A stretch of 64,000 nucleotides of DNA from Microtetraspora glauca (GCA_000721275.1 JOFO01000004.1:186001-250000); one strand, 5' to 3'. Shown: positions 35,232-45,000, numbered from the stretch's first letter. Made by a program: numbers and translations. The notes: generated by a model from the letters alone, not told the origin.

Positions 35232-36116
35232 CTACCCCCGCCCGCCGTCCGCCGGGTGCCCGTGGTCCTCGGCGTACGCGGCGAACACCCGCTCCGTGCC
35301 CCCGCCGGTACGCAGGAAGCGTGCGTCCAGGACGGCCGCCAGGTCGTCCAGGGCCCGGCGCAGCACGGAGGCGGAGAGCCGGACGTCCGGGTGGCCGGCC
35401 TCGCCGGCGCGGTCGGCGAGGCGGAGGACGTAGCCGAGCTGACGGGCGAGCGACGTGTCCTCGTCGGCGTCGTGGAAGTAGTACGACTCGGCGTACTGCA
35501 TGAAGTCCACCGTCGTCGTGGCCAGGGCGGCGGCGAGCCCGTCGAGGAGCGCCGCCCCGCCGGCGGAGTCCAGCGCCCCCTCGCCGATCCGGCTGCCGCG
35601 CACGTGCGACAGCCGCAGCGCCAGCGCCCGGCGTCGGGCCAGCGCCGGGTACACGCCGAGCAGCCACGCGACGGTGGCCGACAGCAGCACGAAACCCACC
35701 ACCGCCTCCAGCGGGGCGAACACCCGCAGCCACCCCGCCTTCGGCGCGATGTCCCCGAGACCCAGGGTCGCCAGATTGACCAGGGAGACGTACAGGGCGT
35801 CCACCGGGCCGGCGTGGTCCCGCGGCCTGAGCCCGGTCGCGTACGAGAAGGCGTCCGGCATGTGGGGCCAGTAGACGAGCGCCCACCCGACCGCGACCGT
35901 CAGCGCCCACGCGGCCAGCACCGCGATCATCCCGAGCGGCCCGGCCAGACCGGCGGGCCGCCAGCGCGCGCCCCGGTGGGCCGACAGGCGCCACACCGCC
36001 CGCATCACCAGCCGGCTCAGCCCGCCGTGCCGGGTCGGGTGCCACAGCGTGTGGAACACGTCCCGGAGGACGAACAGCACCAGCAGCGCCCCGAGCGGCG
36101 TCACGATCCAGGCCAT
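35232..36116 (-). CDS. two-pore-loop type potassium-channel-like protein
   Basis: A 294-residue membrane protein. Four hydrophobic segments (about 5-20, 50-75, 120-140 and 145-165) surround a pore-loop sequence T-L-G-L-G-D-I-A-P, corresponding to the ion-channel filter T-x-G-Y/F-G-D with Leu in the aromatic position. The C-terminal 120 residues are a soluble helical domain (SHVRGSRIGEG and onward). It is probably a monovalent-cation channel; the Leu could change selectivity. ATG 36116 has a GGGAGGGG site. Divergent from the glycosyltransferase. Confidence 0.8.
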   Translation of the reverse strand: MAWIVTPLGALLVLFVLRDVFHTLWHPTRHGGLSRLVMRAVWRLSAHRGARWRPAGLAGPLGMIAVLAAWALTVAVGWALVYWPHMPDAFSYATGLRPRDHAGPVDALYVSLVNLATLGLGDIAPKAGWLRVFAPLEAVVGFVLLSATVAWLLGVYPALARRRALALRLSHVRGSRIGEGALDSAGGAALLDGLAAALATTTVDFMQYAESYYFHDADEDTSLARQLGYVLRLADRAGEAGHPDVRLSASVLRRALDDLAAVLDARFLRTGGGTERVFAAYAEDHGHPADGGRG

Positions 36117-36258
36117 TCCGGCACCCCTCCCGTCCCTGCGGACCCGCTCCCCGGCGGTTCCGGCATGTTTCGAGCATGCGCGGCCGGAGGCCGGCCCGCA
36201 CGGGGACGGCCCGCCGCGCCGGTGTCCCGCGCCCCGGTCGCGGTGGGACACTGGCGGT

Positions 36259-37482
36259 GTGCGCATCGTGATGATGACGGCGGGGTCGCGGGGCGACGTG
36301 GCGCCGTACACGGGTCTGGGGGCCGGGCTGGTGCGGGCCGGGCACGAGGTGACGCTGGCGACGCACGGCGTGTTCGCGCCGCTGGTCGCGGGGTCGGGGG
36401 TACGGTTCCGGCCCCTGCCGGTGGACCCGCGCGCCGAACTGCACTCGGCGCGCGGACGGCGCCTGCACGACGCGCGCACCGGCGCCGGGAAGCTCGTACG
36501 GCTGGCCGCGATGGCGCGGGGCGCGGCCGAGGAGATGACGGCGGCCGTCGTGGCGGCGGCGCGGGACGCCGACGTCCTGCTGGTCGGCGGGTCGCTGGGG
36601 CCGCTCGGCTACGCCCTCGCCGAGGGGCTGAGGGTGCCGGCGCTGGGGCTGCACCTCCAGCCGCTGCACCCGACCCGTGCGTTCCCCGCCCCGGTCCTCG
36701 GCACCCGTCCGCTCGGCCCGCTGGGGAACCGGCTCAGCGGGCGGGCCGTCATGGCGTCGGTCGACCTGATGTTCTTCGACACCGTCCGGTCGCTGCGGCG
36801 GCGGCACGGTCTCGCGGCGGCGCGCCGGTCCCGGCGCCCGAGGCCGGTGCTGCACGGCTTCAGCGAGCTCGTCGTGCCCCGGCCCGCGGACTGGCCCGCC
36901 GAGCTGGAGGTGGCCGGATACTGGTGGCCGCACGAGACCGGGCGGCTCTCCCCGGAGCTGGAGGACTTCCTCGACGCCGGGCCTCCGCCGGTCTTCGTGG
37001 GCCTGGGGAGCGCCACCGTCCCCGATCCGGAGCGGGTCAGCGGGGAGATCGTCGCCGCGCTGCGGGCGGCGAAGGTGCGCGGCGTCGTCCAGCGCGGCTG
37101 GGCGGGGCTCGGCGTCCGCGACGGCGACGACGTGCTGACGGTCGGCGAGGTGCCGCACTCCCTGCTGTTCCCCCGTACGGCGGCGGTCGTCCACCACGCG
37201 GGGGCGGGCACGACCGGCGCCGCCCTGCGGGCCGGCGTGCCGTCGGTACCGGTGCCGGTCCAGTTCGACGCGGCGTTCTGGGCGTCCCGTCTCACCGCCC
37301 TCGGCATCGCCCCGGGGGCGGTGCCACTGCGCCGTCTCACCGCCCCGGCCCTGGCCGAGGGCCTGCGCAGGGCGACGGAGGACGGTTCCCACCGGGCGCG
37401 CGCCCGCGCGCTCGCCGGCCGGCTGGCGGCGGAGGACGGCGTCGCGCCGGTCCTCGCGGCGATCGACCGGCTGGCCCGCTGA
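36259..37482 (+). CDS. GT1-family glycosyltransferase (MGT/sterol glucosyltransferase-like)
   Basis: A 407-residue GT-B glycosyltransferase. The N-terminal acceptor domain starts RIVMMTAGSRGDVAPYTGLG, as in UGT and sterol glucosyltransferase relatives. The C-terminal donor domain has VFVGLGSATV and HHAGAGTTGAALRAGVPSV, the nucleotide-sugar motif, then FDAAFWASRL. It transfers a sugar, probably from a UDP- or TDP-sugar, to a small hydrophobic acceptor. GACACT six bases before GTG 36259 suggests a leaderless start. No biosynthetic partner genes are adjacent. Confidence 0.9.
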   Translation: MRIVMMTAGSRGDVAPYTGLGAGLVRAGHEVTLATHGVFAPLVAGSGVRFRPLPVDPRAELHSARGRRLHDARTGAGKLVRLAAMARGAAEEMTAAVVAAARDADVLLVGGSLGPLGYALAEGLRVPALGLHLQPLHPTRAFPAPVLGTRPLGPLGNRLSGRAVMASVDLMFFDTVRSLRRRHGLAAARRSRRPRPVLHGFSELVVPRPADWPAELEVAGYWWPHETGRLSPELEDFLDAGPPPVFVGLGSATVPDPERVSGEIVAALRAAKVRGVVQRGWAGLGVRDGDDVLTVGEVPHSLLFPRTAAVVHHAGAGTTGAALRAGVPSVPVPVQFDAAFWASRLTALGIAPGAVPLRRLTAPALAEGLRRATEDGSHRARARALAGRLAAEDGVAPVLAAIDRLAR

Positions 37483-37516
37483 CCGCGAGCCGGCCGGCTC
37501 CCGGTGGCGGCGGCCG

Positions 37517-37861
37517 TCAGCGCCCGAGCTGTCCGTCGAGCCAGGTGAGGACGTCGGGGGTGACGGGGTCGGTGATGTCCGCGAACTCCTCGTGCTTCTT
37601 CAGGAACTTGGCGACGTACGGGCACACCGGCACGATCCGCAGGCCCGCGGCCCGCACGTCGTTCAGCGCCTGCTCGACCAGGATCCCCGCCAGCCCCTGG
37701 CCGGCGAAGGCGTCGTCGACCTCGGTGTGGAAGAAGACCCGCCGGTCGTCGCGGTCGCGGTACGCGGTGAGGCCCGCGCGCTGGTCGCCGACGAGGATCT
37801 CGTAGCGGTGGCGGGCGTCGACGCGGCGGACGACGGGGGCGGGGGCGTTCTGCTCGCTCAT
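37517..37861 (-). CDS. small GNAT-like N-acetyltransferase (YjdJ type)
   Basis: A 114-residue single-domain GNAT relative of the COG2388 group. FFHTEVDDAFAGQGLAGILVEQALNDV (about residues 43-69) holds the acetyl-CoA loop Q/R-x-x-G-x-A, followed by IVPVCPYVAKFLKKHEEFAD. Proteins of this group are predicted small-molecule or protein acetyltransferases. It follows the pirin gene by 34 bases on the same strand, probably in one transcript with it. Confidence 0.88.
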   Translation of the reverse strand: MSEQNAPAPVVRRVDARHRYEILVGDQRAGLTAYRDRDDRRVFFHTEVDDAFAGQGLAGILVEQALNDVRAAGLRIVPVCPYVAKFLKKHEEFADITDPVTPDVLTWLDGQLGR

Positions 37862-37895
37862 GGGGGTCCTTCCGGGGGTCGGGGTCGTGCGGGGC

Positions 37896-38822
37896 TCAGC
37901 GGGGGGCGGGGTTTCGGCGGGGCATGATGACGGCGTTCGGCAGGGCGGGCGCGGGGAGGCGGTCGCCGGGGTAGCCGGTCACCGCGCCGAAGCGCTCGGA
38001 GGCACGCTCCCACTCCTCCCGCGCCTCCACGATGTCCTGGTGGCTGCGGCCGATGAAGTTCCACCACATGACGATCTCCTCCTCGAACGGGGGGCCGCCC
38101 AGGAGGACCGTGCGGGCGGGGCGGTCGGAGGCGTTGGCGAGGGTGAGCGCGGTGCGGCCGGGCGCGGCGTACCCGAGCTCGGCGGGCTTGAGGACGGTGC
38201 CGTCGAGGCTGACGTCGCCCTCGTCGACGAGCAGCCCGTGCTCGTAGGCGGGGTCGACGTCCAGGGTGACGGTCGCCCCCGCGTCGATCAGGATCTCGGC
38301 GCCGAGCAGCGGGGTGAAGGTGGTGACGGGCGAGGTGGCGCCGGCGAGGGTGCCGAGGAAGACCCGCAGCTCCGCCCCGTCCACCCGGAACGCCCGCGGG
38401 GCGTGGTGCTGGAAGGCGCGCGGGGCGTGGCGGTGCGCGTCGGGCAGCGCGACCCACAGCTGCACGCCGTGCAGGACGGGGGTGCCGGGCGTGGAGACCT
38501 CGCTGTGGCTGATGCCGTGGCCGCCGGTCATGAGGTTGATCTCGCCGGGGCGGACGTAGGCGTGGGTGCCGAGGCTGTCGCGGTGCTCGATCTCGCCGCT
38601 GAACAGCCAGCTGACGGTCTGGAGCCCGGTGTGCGGGTGCGGGGCGACGTCCATGCCGCCGGACTCGGCGACCGGGTCGGGGCCGTAGTGGTCGGCGAAG
38701 CACCAGGCGCCGATGAAGGTGCGGGCCCGCTGCGGCAGCGTGCGCCGTACGGTCATGGCCCGCGGCCCGCCCAGCGGGACGTCCCGCGCGGTCAGGACCT
38801 CGATCTCCGTGTCGCCGCTCAT
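37896..38822 (-). CDS. pirin-family protein
   Basis: A 308-residue double-cupin pirin. The N-terminal cupin has the metal ligands in DVAPHPHTGLQTVSWLF and GEIEHRDSLG, with NLMTGGHGISHSE following; VMWWNFIGRS near the C terminus is also typical. Bacterial pirins act as quercetinases or redox-sensing regulators. ATG 38822 is preferred to an upstream in-frame ATG because relatives begin near here and GGGAAAGGGA precedes it. A MarR gene is 80 bases upstream on the same strand, a conserved neighbour of pirins. Confidence 0.92.
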   Translation of the reverse strand: MSGDTEIEVLTARDVPLGGPRAMTVRRTLPQRARTFIGAWCFADHYGPDPVAESGGMDVAPHPHTGLQTVSWLFSGEIEHRDSLGTHAYVRPGEINLMTGGHGISHSEVSTPGTPVLHGVQLWVALPDAHRHAPRAFQHHAPRAFRVDGAELRVFLGTLAGATSPVTTFTPLLGAEILIDAGATVTLDVDPAYEHGLLVDEGDVSLDGTVLKPAELGYAAPGRTALTLANASDRPARTVLLGGPPFEEEIVMWWNFIGRSHQDIVEAREEWERASERFGAVTGYPGDRLPAPALPNAVIMPRRNPAPR

Positions 38823-38847
38823 CGCCGATCCCTTTCCCGAAGAGTTA

Positions 38848-38861
38848 GTTCTACTTTCAAC
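38848..38861. promoter_or_regulatory. possible MarR operator in front of the pirin gene
   Basis: GTTCTACTTTCAAC is an imperfect dyad (GTT...AAC ends) inside the only AT-rich stretch between the MarR and pirin genes. It could be the site through which MarR controls pirin; the symmetry is weak. Confidence 0.3.
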
Positions 38862-38902
38862 AATCATGGGGGATCATGGACGGGAAGGCAAGCGGTGAGC
38901 GG

Positions 38903-39376
38903 CTACGCGTCCGTGGCGCGGCGCGGGGGCTTCACCGCCTCCACCGCCTCGACCAGCGACGCCAGCTCCGGATGGGCGGCGGCCTGGTCCAGTGCCTCCC
39001 GCAGCGCGGCGTCGTTCGTCGGCCGGGCCTCCTCCAGGAGCTTCAGGCCGCTCTCGGTGACGTCGGTGTAGATGCCGCGGCGGTCGGTCGGGCAGAGGTA
39101 GCGGGACAGCAGTCCGCGGTCCTCCAGCCGGCTGACCAGGCGGGTGGTCGCGCTCTGGCTGAGCACCACCGCGTCGGCGACCTGCTTCATCTGGAGGTGG
39201 CCGCCCTCGCCGTCGTGCTGCCGGCTCAGCACGTCGAGCAGCGAGTACTCCCGCACGCTCAGGTCGTGCCGGGATTGGAGGGCCCGTTCGATGTGCGCCT
39301 CGATCCTGCCGTGCAGGAGGGACAGGGCGCCCCATCCGCTGGCGAGGGCCGTGAGCGCGGGATCCGTGGCGGTCAT
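38903..39376 (-). CDS. MarR-family regulator
   Basis: A 157-residue winged-helix regulator: LSVREYSLLDVLSRQ, then the recognition helix VLSQSATTRLVSRLEDRGLLSR and wing CPTDRRGIYTDVTESG. MarR proteins sense phenolic or oxidative signals. ATG 39376 has GGAAGGAG upstream. An AT-rich run about 40-100 bases upstream (39418-39475) is the likely promoter. It probably controls itself and the downstream pirin/GNAT pair. Confidence 0.92.
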   Translation of the reverse strand: MTATDPALTALASGWGALSLLHGRIEAHIERALQSRHDLSVREYSLLDVLSRQHDGEGGHLQMKQVADAVVLSQSATTRLVSRLEDRGLLSRYLCPTDRRGIYTDVTESGLKLLEEARPTNDAALREALDQAAAHPELASLVEAVEAVKPPRRATDA

Positions 39377-39541
39377 GGGGTCCGTGTCTCCTTCCGTGCG
39401 GCGACTGCCTCCAGGATACGGCATGAGAGAAAATACCGGCTAAGGCCGATAGGCGGCGGCTGCAAATAAAACCGGGACCGGGATCGCGCCGGCCCCGAGG
39501 CGACCCCCGGAACCGGCGCGCGGCCCGTCACCCCGCGTGCG

Positions 39542-41059
39542 TCAGTGCTCGCAGAGCGAGAACTCCCGCTCGTACAGCTGCTCGTTGTGCTCGTCGACGA
39601 AGAACTTGCGCTCCCGCATCAGCTCCTCGCGGTACGCCTCGGCCTGCTCGCGCGTCATCGTCGATGTCTCCGCCCACGGCTGCTGCGGCGGCACGTCGGC
39701 CGTCGACACGATCCGCCGCTCCGGGTCGACCAGGAAGAACGCGAGGATCTTGCGGTGGCCCGGGCGGGTGGGGTCCGCGAGGCGGAACGGCTCGACGCGG
39801 TGCTGGAGGACGTTCGGGAAGGCCAGGCAGCGGCCCTCCGGCGTCGACGCCGACCCCAGGACCTGGTTCAGCGCGTTCTCGTCCTCCAGGCCGTAGACCT
39901 CGCGCATGCCGGCCTCGTCGTTCTGCTCGTACTCCGGGTCGTCGATCCCCGCCCGGAAGGCCAGCCGGCTCTCGGTGATGTTCTCGCTGTCCCAGTAGAA
40001 GAGGGCCGTCGACACGATCCGCTCGTTCAGCATCCCCTCCACGTGCCAGGAGCCCCCGGCGTATTCGGGCCGCTCCGGCGTGAGGTGGATCGTGGCCAGC
40101 TTCACGATGACCTGGAGGCGCCGGCCGCGCAGACCGACCCGGGCGGACGCGTCCGGCACCTCCGGCGCGGTGAACTCCGGGGCGTCGGGAACGGCGGGCG
40201 TGCGGTTGTCGTACCAGGAGTCCTGCGCCTCCTCCCACGCGTCGTACGCCTTCTCGTAGGCCTCGTCGTCGGCGTAGTCGGAGGCGTTCGGGTAGGCCGG
40301 GTACTCCGGCTCGTGCGCGTACCAGCCGTACGGGTCCGCCTGGATCCGCAGCGGACGCGGATGGCGCAGGTCCGTGAGCACGTTCTCCAGCAGCGGGAGC
40401 ATCCGCCCGAACAGCTCCGGCAGGACGGACGCCAGCTCCCGGTGCCGCTCCGGATGGACGTTGTTGACGTACGACCGGAAGGCGACGGTCCCGTCCTCGT
40501 CCACGTCCACCTCGGACGGCAGCCACTGGAACCGCTCCGAGAACTCGTGCTTCGAGTAGCGGTCCGTCGGGTTGTGCCACGCCTCCTCGGGCCCGCCGCT
40601 CACCTCCCGCACCAGGCAGAACAGCGACGGGTGCACCAGGTCCAGCACCTGCCCGCCGGACCCCGGGTGCCAGTCCTTCTCCGCCTCCGGTATCTCCTCC
40701 AGGACCCGCACCGCCTCGCGCAGCCGGGACCGGAGGGCGTCGTCGACGAGCGCGTCCGACTGCCACACGCCGTCGACCGCCGACACCTCCACACCGGTCG
40801 CCCCGTCCCGCAGTGCGGCGTAATGGGCGAGTTCGGCGAGGACGTAGCGGACCTGGGCCTCGGTGAGGCCCTGCTCGACCGCCTCCCTCGCCCACCGGGC
40901 GGCGATCTCGGGGTCGTTCATCTTCTCGAACCACCCCGGCTTCGACCGGAGATGGGCGCTGCACCGCATCATCTCCAGTTCGCGGAGCGTCCGCGGACTG
41001 GCCAGGGACAGGGTGCGGGCGGCGCGGAAGGGCAGCGGGAACGCGGACGGGCGGGTCAA
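39542..41059 (-). CDS. DUF4246 protein, 2-oxoglutarate-dioxygenase-like
   Basis: A 505-residue soluble protein covering the DUF4246 family, best known from fungi. Residues about 330-345 read LATIHLTPERPEYAGGSWHVEGM and about 420-450 GRCLAFPNVLQHRVEPF with PGHRKIL. The spacing of H-x-E, a distal His and a basic residue matches the iron and 2-oxoglutarate sites of jelly-roll oxygenases. The substrate is unknown. No signal peptide and no operon partner. ATG 41059 is a fair choice, 70 bases from the divergent spacer; the first 25 residues are variable-looking. Confidence 0.85.
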   Translation of the reverse strand: MTRPSAFPLPFRAARTLSLASPRTLRELEMMRCSAHLRSKPGWFEKMNDPEIAARWAREAVEQGLTEAQVRYVLAELAHYAALRDGATGVEVSAVDGVWQSDALVDDALRSRLREAVRVLEEIPEAEKDWHPGSGGQVLDLVHPSLFCLVREVSGGPEEAWHNPTDRYSKHEFSERFQWLPSEVDVDEDGTVAFRSYVNNVHPERHRELASVLPELFGRMLPLLENVLTDLRHPRPLRIQADPYGWYAHEPEYPAYPNASDYADDEAYEKAYDAWEEAQDSWYDNRTPAVPDAPEFTAPEVPDASARVGLRGRRLQVIVKLATIHLTPERPEYAGGSWHVEGMLNERIVSTALFYWDSENITESRLAFRAGIDDPEYEQNDEAGMREVYGLEDENALNQVLGSASTPEGRCLAFPNVLQHRVEPFRLADPTRPGHRKILAFFLVDPERRIVSTADVPPQQPWAETSTMTREQAEAYREELMRERKFFVDEHNEQLYEREFSLCEH

Positions 41060-41129
41060 CTCTCGTGGTCCTCACGGTCGGTGTCTGATCGCGTGAAGAC
41101 TAGTTCAGGACACCGACACCGGCGGCCCG

Positions 41130-41981
41130 TCAGCCCCTGCGCACCTCGCGCGGCGCGTGGCTGTAGTGGGCGTGGCCGCGTTCGACCGCGACGAAGGCCA
41201 GTTCCGGGCCGGAGAGAAGCGGGGACAGGTCACCGTCGGCCACCCGCGTCGAACCGGAGAGCATCACCTCGCGCAGCGAAGGATGGCCGGCGAGCGGGGC
41301 GAGGGAGGCGATGTCGCCGCAGTTCTCCAGCTCCAGGCGCCGCAGCCGGGGGAGCGCGGCGGCGAAGCCGATCGTGTCGGTCTTCGCGCCGAGCAACGAC
41401 ACGTCCTCCAGCGCCGAGGCACCCGCCAGCAGTTCGGGGCGGGCGATCCGCCCGTCGTAGAGGCGGAGTTCGCGCAGGTCCGCGAGGAGGGCGGCGCCGT
41501 CCATGTCGGTGACGTGCCTGCGGCGCGTCTCCAGGCGGAGCTTGTGCAGCGCCGGCTTGGGTCCGAGCGCGGCGAGGGACGCGCCCGTCCACTCCGGCAG
41601 CACCAGGTCGTCGGGGGAGGCGAGCAGCGGAAGGGACCGGGCGACGACCGGCCACGGGGCCTCCAGCTCGCGGAGTTCCGTCAGCGCCGACACGTCCAGC
41701 TCCTGACCGGCCGACGCCGGCAGCCGGAGCCGTACGAGCGCGGTGCAGCGCGCCACGGGGGAGAGGTCCGGGATGCCGTCCAGGACGCGCAGGCTGCGCA
41801 GTCCGGGGACGCCGGGCAGGAACCCGAGGTCGGCCGCGGGACCCTTCTTCCGGGCCGCGGGCGCCCCGACGACGAGCCCGTCGCACGTGCCGTCCGCGAA
41901 CCGTTCGGCGTACGCGGGATCCCACGGCTCGTCGGTCACGAACATCTCGGACCACCCGTCGCGCCGTCGGGCGATCTTCAT
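41130..41981 (-). CDS. leucine-rich-repeat-like protein, candidate immunity protein
   Basis: A 283-residue cytoplasmic protein without signal or membrane segments. From about residue 60 it consists of irregular leucine-rich repeats of 22-25 residues (LRSLRVLDGIPDLSPVARC, LVRLRLPAS, LRELEAPWP, LHKLRLETR, LRELRLYDG, LRRLELENC). The first 50 residues (MKIARRRDGWSEMFV) form a distinct cap. It is the first gene after the RHS toxin, 87 bases downstream on the same strand, and binds nothing recognisable. LRR proteins are among known immunity scaffolds of polymorphic toxins, so this is the best candidate, by position only. Confidence 0.7.
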   Translation of the reverse strand: MKIARRRDGWSEMFVTDEPWDPAYAERFADGTCDGLVVGAPAARKKGPAADLGFLPGVPGLRSLRVLDGIPDLSPVARCTALVRLRLPASAGQELDVSALTELRELEAPWPVVARSLPLLASPDDLVLPEWTGASLAALGPKPALHKLRLETRRRHVTDMDGAALLADLRELRLYDGRIARPELLAGASALEDVSLLGAKTDTIGFAAALPRLRRLELENCGDIASLAPLAGHPSLREVMLSGSTRVADGDLSPLLSGPELAFVAVERGHAHYSHAPREVRRG

Positions 41982-42030
41982 GCGGGCTCCTCGCGGACTG
42001 CTCGGGGAAGGACGGGGGCGGAAAGCGGGA

Positions 42031-42063
42031 CGGGGGGTGGGGACGGACCGTCCCCACCCCCCG
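42031..42063 (-). terminator. perfect long hairpin right after the toxin stop
   Basis: CGGGGGGTGGGGACGG (42031-42046) is the exact reverse complement of 42048-42063 with one base between. Read on the minus strand it begins five bases after the RHS stop at 42069. It should strongly terminate or stabilise the toxin transcript and separate it from the LRR gene. Confidence 0.85.
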
Positions 42064-42068
42064 CTCCG

Positions 42069-45000
42069 TCAGCAGTGAGCGTACTTCCTGGACGGGCGGA
42101 TCTTGTTGGTCAGCCGCGCGCCGCCGTAGCACTTGTAGCGATTGTACAAGCCCTGTTCGAGCTTGCGGAGGCTGCCCTTGCTCCGCTCGTGGTAGCGGAT
42201 GGACTGGACGTTGTTCAGCTTCCCCTTCTTGTCGTGCTGGTGCATGCGACGGTGCATGTTCTTCGACTTGCCGACGTAGTACGAGCCGTTCTTGTACTTG
42301 ATGACGTAGACGCCCCGCTTGCGGGGAGCCTTCCGGGCGTGCCGGTTGAGGTTGCAGCTGGCGTTGTGGACAAGGGCGTCCGCGGTCCCGTCGAAGACGA
42401 GGTACGTGTGGACGCCGCCGACGTTCAGGTTGAAGACGATCCGGTCGGCGAGCTCGCCGAGGTTCCGGACGGCCCGCACCGGGTGCGCCGAGCCGTCCGC
42501 CGACCGCAGCGCGTCGCCGGCCCTGACGTCGACGGCCTTCGTCCAGCCCTTGTCCTCGACCCACAGCGGGTGGTCCGCGGTCGCCGTGAGCGGCGGGGTC
42601 GCCAGGTCGAGGTCCGTGTCGATCGCCACCATGTGCTTGGTGCCGGCGCCGCTGTAGACCTCCAGGACCGGCTGCGCGGTGGTGAGGCCCGTCGCCGGGT
42701 CCGTCGCCGCCACCAGGTCACCGGGACGGACGTCGCCGATCGGCAGGTAGCGGCCGTCGGCCATCAGCACGGGCGTGTCCGGGGCGAACGAGTTGCACCG
42801 GGAGCGCCGGAAGGTCCGCTTCGCCCGGGACGCCGCGCGCTTGACGCGGCCGGCCTTGCGGAGCGCCCGCGCCGCCTTGAAGCCCCTGACGGCGAGGCGG
42901 CCCGCCGAGCCGAAGGCGACGCCCACGCTCATCTCGGCCGCCTTGCGCCAGTTGCCGGTGGCGGCGTAGGAGAGGGCGCCGACGGCGGAGGCGATGTTGC
43001 CGATGGGGCCGGGGATGTACGAGGCGATCTCCGCGACGCGGGCCACGCGCTTGAACATCTTCTTGAAGCTGAAGCCCCACTTCCCGTCGAGGTCCGTGCA
43101 GTTGACGGGGTCGCCGCTGCAGTAGTCGTACGGGTTGGCGTTGCCGCCGGGCTCCGGGTCGACCTGGAGGAAGCGGCCGAGCGCGGGCGCGTAGAGGCGG
43201 GCCCCCATGAGGATGACGTCGTCCAGCGCCTCGGAGGACCGCTGTTCGGCGCCGAGCCAGCCGTACCGCTGCGTGGCCTGGCCCTCGGCGGGGACGCCGA
43301 ACTCGTCGAAGACGAGGACCTTCGGCGCCGTCGTCGCGGTGTCGAGGGTGACGGCCACGTCGCCGTGGAGGTTGGCGAACTGCAGCTCCACGTCGCCGGT
43401 CGCGGACGTGGTGGCGGTCAGGTCGCCGTCCGGCCCGGAGACGTTGCGGGTGAGGGTGCCCTGGGTGGTGTCCTCGACGATCCAGCGCGGCTCGTCGGAG
43501 TCGTCGCCGTAGTGGTTGAGCTTGCTGGTCGCGTTGGCCCAGGTGCCGTCCGGCTGCCGGGCCTCCGTGGTGAAGGCCGTGAACCGGTGGGCCGGGTCGA
43601 GGGTCCAGGACTGGCGCGTGTCGCCCTTCGTCTGGGAGGCGACCAGGTCGTTGTCCCAGTAGGTGTTCACCGAGCCGGTGCCGGTGGCCGTGGTGCGGCC
43701 GAAGGCGTCGTACGTGTACCCGTCGGTCAGCAGCCGGTCGGCGCTGTCGTACGCGCTGGTGGTGACCGTGCCGTCCGCCGTCGTGCAGGAGCCGTCCTCG
43801 GCCGGCGCGTACACCGTCTTCGAGGTGCGGTTCATGCGGCCGGTGACGCTCCGGCCGGCCTCGTCGAAGGCGTAGGCGCGGGTGGTGCAGCCGGCGACGG
43901 TCGTCTGGGCGGTCCTCGTCAGGCGGCCGAGACGGTCGTAGGTGTACTCCTTGCTGTCGGTGGAGTTGGTGTCGGCCGCGACGGCGCCCTGGGTCGTCAT
44001 GTCCAGGTGCTGGCCGTAGACGACCTCGCCGTCCGAGGCGCGGGTGTACGTGCGGCCGGTGGCGGCGCCGCTCGCGTTGAAGGTGTCCTTGCGGACGTAC
44101 CCGCCGGGGTAGGTCTGCTCGACCAGCTGCCCGTCGGGGCCGTACTTCGCGGTGAAGGTGCCCGCGACGCTGTCGGTCACCGAGGTGACCATGCCGCGCG
44201 GTTCCCGGGCGCGGTCGTAGGTGTAGGTGGTGGAGCCGGTGTCGTCGGTGACCTTGACCGGCTTGCCGAAGCGGTCGAACTCGGTGGTGGTCGTGCCGCC
44301 GTCGGCGTCGGTGTAGGACAGCAGGCGGTCCAGCGCGTCGAAGACCCGGGTGATGGTCTTGCCGCCGGCCGTGGTCGTCACCGCGTTGCCCGTCACCGGG
44401 TCGTACGCGGTGGTGACCTCCGGGAGGTCCTGGCCGAGGTCGCCGGTGATCTTCGTGGAGACGATCCGGTCGGCCGCGTCGTACACGGTGGTCGACACGC
44501 GGGTGCGGCCCGCGTTGGTCTCGGTGGTCTCCTCGACGTCGCCGAACCGGGAGTAGCGGGTGATCCGCTTCACCGGCAGGGTGTCCGGCATGCGGGTGGT
44601 GTCCGCGCCGGTGACCTTGCCGCCGGGCAGCGTGACGCACGGCTCGCCGGCCCACTCCGGGCGGTTGCCGCAGGCGGCGTCGTCCGGGTTGGCGCCGGCC
44701 GTGTAGAACACGGTCCGCACGGTGCCGGTGTCGGCGCCGTTCGAGCCGGGCCTGCGGGACTCGACCGCGCGGCCCGCCGCGTCGTACCGGATCGTCGCGG
44801 TCAAGTTCGCGCCCCCGGGCACGGCGTCCGTCGTCACCGACGTCTCGGCGCGCAGCGCCCAGCCGGAGGTGCCGCCGATCGGGGTGCCGTAGCCGGTCTT
44901 GGTGACCCGGACCTCGACGTCGTTCGTGTAGCCCTCGATGCGGGCGCCGTCGAGGGTGGTGGTCTCCAGGTGGTACGCGGCGCCGTCCGGCTTGCCCTCG

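Noticed and set aside
42357..42797. Intein inside the RHS protein
   Set aside because: Cys at the start and HN at the end resemble an intein, but the domain sits after the RHS core and is followed only by a toxin domain, the standard pretoxin Hint position, with no essential extein to restore.
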